Positions 1 to 7,760 of a DNA stretch of 20,455 nucleotides are shown piece by piece. Made by a program: the position numbers and the translations under genes. The stretch is from Carex sylvatica (lineage: Eukaryota; Streptophyta; Magnoliopsida; Poales; Cyperaceae): NCBI GenBank assembly GCA_964058845.1, contig CAXKVR010000898.1, forward strand, positions 1 through 20,455, given 5' to 3'. The notes below the pieces were generated by a model that was given only the letters and a program-made list of their open reading frames with translations, did not search any database and had not been told where the DNA came from. Positions within the stretch are counted from its first letter, which is position 1. Every line of letters starts with the position of its first letter.

Positions 1-2795
1 TCCCTATATGGAAAGATAATAGGGCATTTACAACCCTAATAATACAACACTCCAATTGATGTTGTTTGGAGCATTCTAGTAGTGTATCCAGATGACAAGA
101 TAATGGGGCATTTACAACCCCGATACAACAATCTAATTGAAGGTATTTGGTGCACCCTAGTAGTGTCTTCAGATGAAAAGATAATCGAGAATTTACAACC
201 CTAATACAACCCTCCAATTGAAGGTGTTCGGAGCACTCTAGTGGTGTTTCGAGATGGCAACATAACAGGGCATTTACAACCCAAATACAACACTCCAACT
301 GAAGGTGTATGGAGCACTCTAATAGTGTCTCTATATGGCAAGATAATTTGGCATTTACAACCCTAATACAACACTCCAATTAAAGTTGGTTGGAGCAATC
401 TAGTAATGTCTCTAAATAGCAAGATAATGGGGCATTTACAAACGTAATACAACCCTCCAATTGAAGGTGTTTGGAGCACTCTAATAATGTTTCTATATGG
501 CAAGATAATAAGGCATTTCCAACCCTAATGCAACACTCCAATTGAAGGTGTAATATGGCATTTACAACCCTAATACAACACTTCAATTGAAGAAGTTTGG
601 AGCACTCTTTGTCTCCAGATGGCAACATAATAGGGCATTTACAACCCTAATATCACACTCAAATTGAAGGTGTTCGGGGTACTCTAGTAGTGTCTCCTGA
701 TAGCAAGATAATATGGTATTTATAATCCGAATACAACACTCCAATTGATGGTGTATAGAGCAATCGAGTAGTGTGTCTAGATGGCATGATAATAAGGCAT
801 TTACAACCCTAATACTAGCCTCCAATTGAAGGTGTTCGGAGCACTCTAGTAGTGTCTCTATATGGCAAGATAATAGGGTATTTACAACCCTAATAATACA
901 ACACTCCAATTGATGTTGTTTGGAGCATTCTAGTAGTGTGTCCAGATGACGAGATAATTGGCCATGTACAACCCTAATACAACGCTTCAATTGAAAGTGT
1001 TGGGCGCACTCTAGTAGAGTCTCCGGATGGCAAGATAATAGAGCATATAAAACCCTAATACAACACTTCAATTGGAGGTCTTCGGAGCACTCTGGTAGTG
1101 TCTCTATTTGGCAAAATAACAGGGCATTTACAATCCAAATATAACACTCTTATTGAAGGTGTTTGGAGCACTCTAGTAGTGACTCTAGATGACAAAATAA
1201 TAAGGCATTTACAACCCTAATACAACACTCCAATTGAAGGTGTTTTGAGCACTCTTGTAGTGTCTCCAGATGGCAAGATAATATGGTCTTTACAACCGGA
1301 ATACAACACTCTAATTGAAGGTGTTTGGAGCACTCTAGTAGTGACTCTAGATGAGAAAATAATAAGGCATTTACAACCCTAATACAACACTCCAATTGAA
1401 AGTGTTTGGAGCACTCTTGTAGTGTCTCCAGATGCAAGATAATATGGTCTTTACAACCGGAATACAATACTCTAATTGAAGGTGTTTGGAGCACTCTAAT
1501 TGTGTCTCCTAAGGGCAAGGTAATAGGGCATTTATAACCCTAATAGAACACTCCAATTGATGGTGAGCACTCTAGTAGTGTCTCCATATGGCATGATAAT
1601 ATGGCATTTACAACATAATACAACCCTCCAATTGAAGGTGTTTGGAGCACTCTAGTATTGTCTCTATATTGCAAGTTAATAAGGTATTTAAAACCCTAAT
1701 ACAACACTCCAATTGAAGGTGTTTGGAGCACTGTAGTAGTTTCTCCGGATAGCAAGATAATAGGGCATTTACAGGCCTTATACAACACTCCAATTGAAGG
1801 TGTTTGGACCAATTTAGTAGTGGCTCAATATAAGAAGATAATAGGGCATTCACAACACTACTACAACACTCCAATTGATGGTGTTTGGAGCATTCTAGTT
1901 GTGGCTCAATATGAGAAGATAATAGGGCATTTACAACACTCTAGTACAACACTCCAATTGAAGGTGTTCGAAGCACACAAGTGGTGTCTCCCGATGGCAA
2001 CATAATAAGGCATTTAGAACCCTAATACCACACTCCAATTGAAGCTGTTTGGAGCACTCTCATTGTGTCTCCAGATAGCAATATAATAGGGCATTTACAA
2101 CCCTAATACAGCAGTCCAATTGATGGTGTTTAGAGCACTCTAGTATTTTCTCCATATGGCATGATAATAGGGCATTTACAACTCTAATACAAGCCTCCAA
2201 TTGAAGGTGTTCGGAGTACTCTAGTAGTGTCTCTATAAGGCAAGATAATATGGCATTTACAACCCTAATACAACACTCCAATTGAAGGTGTTTGGAGCAC
2301 TCTAGTAGTGTATCCAGCTGGCAAGATAATTGGGCATTTACAACCCTAATACAACACTCCAATTGATGGTGTTTAGAGCACTCATGTAGTGTCTCCAGAT
2401 GTCAAGATAATAGGGCATTTACAACCATAATACAAGCCTCCAATTGAAGGTGTTCGGAGCACTCTAGTAGTGTCTCTATATTGCAAGATAATTGGGCATT
2501 TACAACCCTAATACAACACTCCAATTGATGGTGTTTGGAGCACTCTAGTAATGTCTTTATATGGCAAGATAATAAGGCATTTAGAACCCTAATAGAATAC
2601 TCCAATTGAAGGTGTTTGGAGCACTCAAGTTGTGTCTCCAGATGGCAAGTTAAATGTTCATTTACAACTCTAATACCACACTCCAATCGAAGGTGTTTGG
2701 AGCACTCTAGTTGTGTCTTTATATAGGAAGATAATGTGCATTTACAACCCTAATACAACACTCCAATTGAATGTGTTTGGAGCACTCAAGTGATG
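1..2795. repeat. 81-bp tandem satellite, subfamily A
   Basis: About 34 head-to-tail monomers of about 81 bp. The recurring landmarks are 'acaacactccaattgaaggt', 'tttggagcactctagtagtg', 'tctccagatggcaagataat' and 'agggcatttacaaccctaat'. The start of 'caacactcc' (or its variant) recurs at 2271, 2352, 2433 and 2514, exactly 81 bp each time. This part differs from the rest of the array by 'gataatagggcatttac' where the rest has 'gagaagagggtggttgc'. Monomers differ by scattered substitutions and small indels, and one unit near 541-570 has lost about 40 bp. The array runs off the left edge, so its true length is unknown. No gene is visible inside it. The minus strand is open over long stretches because the unit is 27 codons long and free of stops in some frames. 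Confidence 0.95.
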
Positions 2796-4757
2796 TCTTG
2801 TTATTGCCGGAGAAGAGGGTAGTTGTTACCCAAATACAACACTCCAATTGAAGGTATTTGGAGCACTCTAGTAGTCTCTCCAAATAACAAGAGAATGGGG
2901 TGGTTGCCACCCTAATACAACACTCCAATATAAGGTCTTTGCATCACACTAGTAGTGTCTCTAGATGGCAAGAGATGTGGGTGATTACAAACCATAATAC
3001 AATACTCCAATTAAAGGTTTTTGCAGCACTCTACAAGTGTGTCCAATTAGCAAGTAATGAGGATAGTTGTTGCCTTAATAAAACACTCCAATTGAAGATA
3101 TTTGTAGCACACGAGTCGTGTCTTCAGATGGCAATAGAAGAGGGTAGTTGCAACCCTAATACAACACTCCAATTGAACGTCTTTATAGCACGCCAGTAGT
3201 GTGTTCCCAGATGGAAAGAGAATAGGGTGGTTGTAACCCTAATACACACCAATTAAAGGTGTTTCCAGCACTCTTGTAGTGTTTCCAGAAAGCAAGAAAA
3301 GAAGGCGGTAGCAACCATAACACAACACTCCAATATATGGTCTTTCTAGCACACTAGTAGTGTCTCCAGATGGTAAAAGAAGTGGGTGGTTCTAACCCTA
3401 ATACAACACTTCAATTGAAGGTCTTAGCAACACTCCACAAGTGTCTCCAATTTGCAAGGGAAAATGATAGTTCTTACCTTAATAAAACACTGCAATTGAA
3501 TGTATTTTTAGTACATGAGTAGTGTCTTTAGATGGCAAGAGAAGATAGTAGTTGCAACCCTAATACAACACTCCAATTGAAGGTCTTTGTAGCACTCTAG
3601 TTGTGTCTCCAGATCGCAAGAGAAGGGGATGCTTGCAACCCTCATACAACACTCCAATTGAAGGTGTCTGAAGCACTTTAGTAGTGTCTCCAAATGGCAA
3701 GGGGAGAGTATAGTTGAAACCCTCATACAACACTCCAATTGAAGGTGTCTGAAGCACTTTAGTAGTGTCTCCAAATGGCAAGGGGAGAGCATAGTTGAAC
3801 CCTAATACAACACTCCAATTGAAAGTGTTTATAGCACACCAGTAGTCTCTCCAGATCGCAAGAGAAGGGGGTGCTTGTAACCCACATACAACACTCCAAT
3901 TGGTGTTTGAAGTACTTTAATAGTGTCTCCATATGACAAGAGAAGAGGTTAGTTGCAAACCTACTACAACACTCCAAATAAAGGTTATTGTGGCACCTTA
4001 GTAATGTCTCCAAATGGCAAGGAAAGAGGTTAGTTGAAACCATAATACAACACTCTAATTGAAGGTATTTGTAGCACACTTGTATTGTCGCCAGACGGAA
4101 AGAGAAGATGGTAGTAGCAACCCTAATGCAACACGCCAATATAAGGCCTTTGCAGCACACTAGTAGTGCCTCCAGATAGAAAGAGAAGTGGGTGGTTTCA
4201 AACCTAATACAACACTCCAATTGAAGGTCTTTGCAGCACTCTACAAGTGTCTTCATATGACAAGGGAAGAGGGTAGTTGCAACCATAATACAACAGTCCA
4301 ATTGAAGGTATTTGCAGCACTCTAGTAGTGTCTCAAGAGGGCAAGGGAAGTGGGTGGTAGCCACCCTAATACAACACTCCAATGGAAGGTCTTTACATCT
4401 TTTTAGTAGTGTCTACAGATAGCAAGAGAAGGGGTGGTTGCAACCCTCATACACCACTGCAATTGAAGGTGTTTAAAGCACTTTATTAGTGTCTTCAAAT
4501 GGCAAGAAAAAATTATAGTTGCAACCCTAATACAATACTCTAATTAAAGGTCTTTGCAGCACTCTACAAGTGTCTCCAATTGGCAAGGGAAAAGGATAGT
4601 TGTTACCTTAATAAAAACACTCCAATTGAATTGTAGCACATGTGTAGTGTCTCCAGATGGGAAGAAAAGGGGATGGTTGCAACCCTTATACAACACTCCA
4701 ATTGAAGGTGTTTGAAGCACTCTATCGGTCCTTCCTCTAACCTTTGGTAATAGCAAC
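2796..4757. repeat. 81-bp tandem satellite, subfamily B, first block
   Basis: This continues the same array with the same 81-bp period and the same 'acaacactccaattgaaggt' core. The second half of the monomer changes to 'gcaagagaagagggtggttg', and 'tttggagcac' becomes 'tttgcagcac' or 'tttatagcac'. The switch falls inside one or two monomers near 2790-2830. Several monomer types recur in fixed order (see the higher-order repeat entry). The last 35 or so bases (about 4720-4757) match the monomer poorly but end in 'tagcaac', which would join smoothly to the array on the far side of the insertion. Confidence 0.93.
3031..3434. repeat. Five-monomer higher-order repeat copy (about 404 bp)
   Basis: Five consecutive monomers carry distinct diagnostic variants, in this order: (a) 'ctacaagtgt' with 'gttgttgcc'; (b) 'aataaaacactcc' with 'gcacacgagt'; (c) 'ctttatagcac' with 'gtgtgttcccagatgg'; (d) 'aagaaggcggtagcaac'; (e) 'ccaatat' in place of 'ccaattga', with 'ggtggttctaaccc'. 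The same order is seen again at 9987-10393, as c-d-e-a near 5739-6060, and as d-e-a near 7761-8000. The monomer (a) landmark sits at 3031 and 3435, and again at 9987 and 10394, so the spacing is 404-407 bp. This indicates amplification of a pentamer rather than of single monomers. Confidence 0.75.
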
Positions 4758-5738
4758 AATTAAAATTACCCCACTATGAGTAATGAAATGCGACATTTGT
4801 CTGCTAAACCACGTCCTAATAGGTCCCTTAACTGTGGTTCGAATACAAGCGGTCAACTGGTCAGTCTATTCTACTTGTATCTAGGATAATTTATATTCTT
4901 CGGATATTGGTTAACCCCAATTAGGTATGAATGGATTGTACACTCCATTCATACGAGGTCACTTTAAGCACATAATAAACAAGAATACAAGGCATAAAAT
5001 CTCAGTAAGAATTCACATCATAGTGCAAAGATAACATAAATGAACAACTAGATTAAACTCATAAGAATTCAAGATTACATGTCTTCACCCTAGAATAGGA
5101 TTGCTTAGCGCCAGGGTTCAACAACAAAAGAAATAAAGTACATAAATAAAGAGAGCAATAAAGAGAGATGGAGGGAGAACACCTATGATGTCCCTTATCT
5201 CATGCACGCCGTCTTTACGCGTTGTTCATTCCTCTTCTTCTAGTAGAGACCTTGTTATTCCTTAGTAATTTCTCTTTTGCATAGCCTCCACTAGAGTGAA
5301 ACCCTAGTTCTAAGTGCTCTCAGATGTGTATTTTCTTCTGTAGTTCCAGAGATTCGAGAGAGAGAGAGATCTTTCTCAGGCATCTATTTGCTTAAATAGA
5401 CCTTGGTTGGAAAGTTAGATCTGTAACTGCTGTTCTGACAGTTTCTACGTCCAGAATAGCATGCAGTTTGGCTGAAATCCGCATGGACGGTTATAACCAT
5501 CTACGATAGCTCTTCTGAGTAGCATGCGAATGAAGGCATCCATGCACCTGAGGCTGAGATGTCAGAATTGCGTATGCCTGTTTTTGCTCCAATATCATTG
5601 AAAATCTGCAATTCTCTAAAATCAAGTGAAATAATAAAAAGGAATCTGATTCTCTATAAAATAAGCAATTGTAACTTGATAAATGGCAATAATATAGGCT
5701 AAGTGATAGGGAAAATATTGACTTATTTGACCTTATCA
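4758..5738 (-). mobile_element. Insertion in satellite, possible minus-strand LTR
   Basis: About 981 bp of non-satellite sequence splits the array. Its right end '...gaccttatca' is followed by 'caactctaataaaacactcc', which is satellite. Its left side follows 'ggtaatagcaac', so a 4-bp CAAC duplication would restore an unbroken monomer. Read on the minus strand it begins TGATAAGG (TG, as an LTR would). It has a TATA-like CTATTTAAG (5391-5399) followed by a CT-rich stretch (GA repeat at 5356-5369 on the plus strand), which suggests a retroelement promoter and leader. It does not clearly end in CA, I see no coding domains, and the target duplication is short. The class is therefore open: a solo or truncated LTR is my best guess, and a non-LTR or DNA element is possible. 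Confidence 0.45.
4925..4954. repeat. Perfect 11-bp inverted repeat with 8-nt loop
   Basis: GTATGAATGGA (4925-4935) is followed after 8 nt by its exact reverse complement (4944-4954). It lies inside the 4758-5738 insertion. It could form a hairpin or cruciform, or serve as a dyad binding site or terminator-like structure of the element. No function can be read from it. Confidence 0.8.
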
Positions 5739-6795
5739 CAACTCTAATAAAACACTCCAATTGAATGTCTTTATAGCACACCACTAGTGTGTTCCCAGAT
5801 GGAAAGAAAAGAGGGTGGTTGCAACTCTAATACAATACTCCAATTGAAGGTGTTTGTAGCACTCTAGTAGTGTCTCTAGATAGCAAGAGAAGATGGTGGT
5901 AGCAACTATAACACAATACTCCAATATAAGGTTTTTTCAGCACACTAGTAGTGTCTCTAGATGGTAAGAGAAGTGGGTGGATCCAACCCTAATACAACAC
6001 TTCAATTGAAGGTCTTTGCAGCACTCTACAAGTGTCTCCAATTGGCAAAGGAAGAGGATAGTTGTTACCCCAATAAAACACTCCAATTGAAGGTATTTGC
6101 ATCACTCTAGTAGTGTCTTAAGAGGGCAAGGGAAGTGGGTGGTAGCCACCCTAATACAACACTCCAATGGAAGGTATTTACATCTTTTTAGTAGTGTCTA
6201 CAGATAGCAAGAGAAGGGGTGGTTGCAACCCTCATACACCACTGCAATTGAAGGTGTTTAAAGCACTTTATTAGTGTCTTCAAATGGTAAGGGAAAATGA
6301 TAGTTGCAACCCTAATACAACACTCCAATTGAAGGTATTTGTAGCACTCTAGAAGTGTCTCCAGATCGCAGGAGAAGGGGGCGCTTGCTACCCTCATACA
6401 ACACTCTAATTAAAGGTGTTTTAACCACTCAAGTAGTGTCTCCAAATGACAAGAAAAAAGTGTAGTTGCAACCCTAATACAACACTCTAATTGAAGGTCT
6501 TTATAGCACACCAGTAGTGTGTTCCCAGATGGCATGAGAAGAGGGTGGTCGCAACCATAATACAACACTCCTATTAAAGGTGTTTGCAGCACTCATGTAG
6601 TGCCTCCATATGATAAGAGAAGATGAAGGTTGCAACCCTAATACAACACTCCAAATGAAGGTTATTGTGGCACTTTAGTAGTGTTTTGAAATGGCAAGGG
6701 GAAAGGTTAGTTGCGACCATAATACAACACTCCAATTGAAGGTATTTGTTGCACACTTGTAGTGTTGCCAGATGGAAAGAGAAGAGGGAGGTTGC
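5739..6795. repeat. 81-bp tandem satellite, subfamily B, second block
   Basis: About 13 subfamily B monomers lie between the two insertions. The block opens with the pentamer types c, d, e and a in order. From about 6080 to 6288 it matches 4295-4503 almost base for base without indels. The last monomer is cut at 'gagggaggttgc' by the solo LTR and resumes at 7761. Confidence 0.93.
6791..6795. repeat. Target-site duplication GTTGC, left copy
   Basis: These five bases precede the solo LTR and recur immediately after it at 7761-7765. Removing the LTR and one copy gives 'gagggaggttgcaaccctaa', a normal satellite monomer. This fixes the insertion point exactly. Confidence 0.92.
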
Positions 6796-6863
6796 TGTTG
6801 TTCTAGCAATAATTTTTTTCGTCTATTTGACTAATTTGCAAAAATATATAATTATTGAATTTT

Positions 6864-6943
6864 ATGATTTCTTCTATGATAGAGTTATGCAGGTTCAAGC
6901 TAATTGGAATTGCAATATGGATTGCTTGAACTGAAGAAATCAT
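6864..6943. repeat. Nested inverted repeat in the LTR U3
   Basis: ATGATTTCTTC (6864-6874) pairs exactly with GAAGAAATCAT (6933-6943). Inside it GTTCAAGC (6893-6900) pairs exactly with GCTTGAAC (6924-6931). A second short dyad follows at once: ttatcaag 6952-6959 against cttgataa 6983-6990. These are near the 5' end of the LTR and could be protein-binding dyads or relics of a nested foldback. Confidence 0.75.
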
Positions 6944-7021
6944 GAAGACACTTATCAAGATTTTAAATTATAATATTTTAAACTTGATAAAGTGTGTTTG
7001 ATGTTGTTTCAACAGGATACA

Positions 7022-7295
7022 AACGTTGGTAACGTTTGTAAAATGTTATAACAATTTAACCTGTAAGAAAATGCTAAGGGATAGCTTGATCAAACTCAGA
7101 GTTAATTTCAAACGTTACATATGTTTTATAAACGTTGGAACATTTTAATTAAATTTATGTTTCCAAAAATCCTTTTTTGATCAAGTTTTACATAGCCAAA
7201 TCGTTGTGAACGTTTTGATCGATCTCACAGAAAAAAAAACCTAAATTCAAATTGAGATAAAATGTTATAACGTTTTATCAAACGTCTGTAACGTT
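7022..7295. promoter_or_regulatory. Cluster of seven AACGTT palindromes in U3
   Basis: AACGTT occurs at 7022, 7031, 7111, 7131, 7209, 7269 and 7290, all upstream of the LTR TATA box. The ACGT core is the recognition core of plant bZIP factors, and AACGTT is its own reverse complement. The clustering within about 270 bp of the promoter suggests an enhancer of the retrotransposon, but no binding is shown. Confidence 0.6.
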
Positions 7296-7327
7296 TTAAG
7301 TCAAAAGGCTCCTTTTGGAGCTGTTTC

Positions 7328-7335
7328 TATAAATA
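7328..7335 (+). promoter_or_regulatory. TATA box of the solo LTR
   Basis: TATAAATA lies downstream of the AACGTT cluster and about 425 bp before the LTR end, as expected for a U3/R boundary. Transcription from here would read rightward into the satellite block at 7761 and beyond. Confidence 0.65.
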
Positions 7336-7760
7336 AACCTTTGGGTTTCTCTCCAAAGGAATCCAGCCGACCCTAACTTTCAAAAATATTGTTTTTCTGT
7401 GAGCTTGGTTCCTCTATTATTGATTTGCCAATTGGAGACCTTTGAGTTAGATTAGGTTAGAGTGAGATTTATAGTGTTTCTCTTGGGATTCTAAACTCGA
7501 GATCTTGTTTTCTCTTTGAGTTGGCCGTGTGACTTCCCGAAGGTTTTGTAAGGGCTCACCGGTTCACAAGTTATAATCCTTTCTCGTTGAGTATAGAAAG
7601 ACGCACCTAGAAGAGGTTGTGATGCCCTAGAGACGTAGGCCTTTGATTTGCCGAACTCCGTTATCACCCCGCGTGTCAAATTTCTCTAAACTCATCTATT
7701 TACTTTTCATTATGATTATTTTTAATTTTTAGAGCTATTAGCGGTGCACTTAGTATAACA

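Larger units (their letters stand above)
6796..7760 (+). mobile_element. Solo LTR, Ty1/copia-like, 965 bp
   Basis: The element begins TGTTG, ends ATAACA (TGTT...AACA inverted ends) and is flanked by the perfect 5-bp duplication GTTGC. The U3 part (about 6796-7330) is AT-rich and holds seven AACGTT palindromes. A TATA box, TATAAATA, lies at 7328-7335. Downstream, the R/U5 part carries 'gagacgtaggcctttgattt' and 'gccgaactccgtta', which resemble the U5 wording common in plant Ty1/copia LTRs of the SIRE/Maximus type. There is no primer-binding site, gag-pol or second LTR, so this is what remains after LTR-LTR recombination. The orientation, promoter to U5, is plus strand. The copia assignment rests on remembered motif similarity. 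Confidence 0.88.

Noticed and set aside
3759..4382. Longest minus-strand reading frame in the satellite (207 codons)
   Set aside because: It is built only from 27-residue translations of the 81-bp monomer, is broken by indels in other units, and a second minus-strand frame is open over part of the same bases (3560-3781). Not a gene on this evidence.
4790..4860. tRNA-like T-loop 'tggttcgaatac'
   Set aside because: No acceptor stem, D-arm or anticodon arm can be folded around it, and it lies within the 4758-5738 insertion.
7491..7679. Minus-strand frame inside the solo LTR
   Set aside because: It lies in the R/U5 part, antisense to the element, and matches nothing known.
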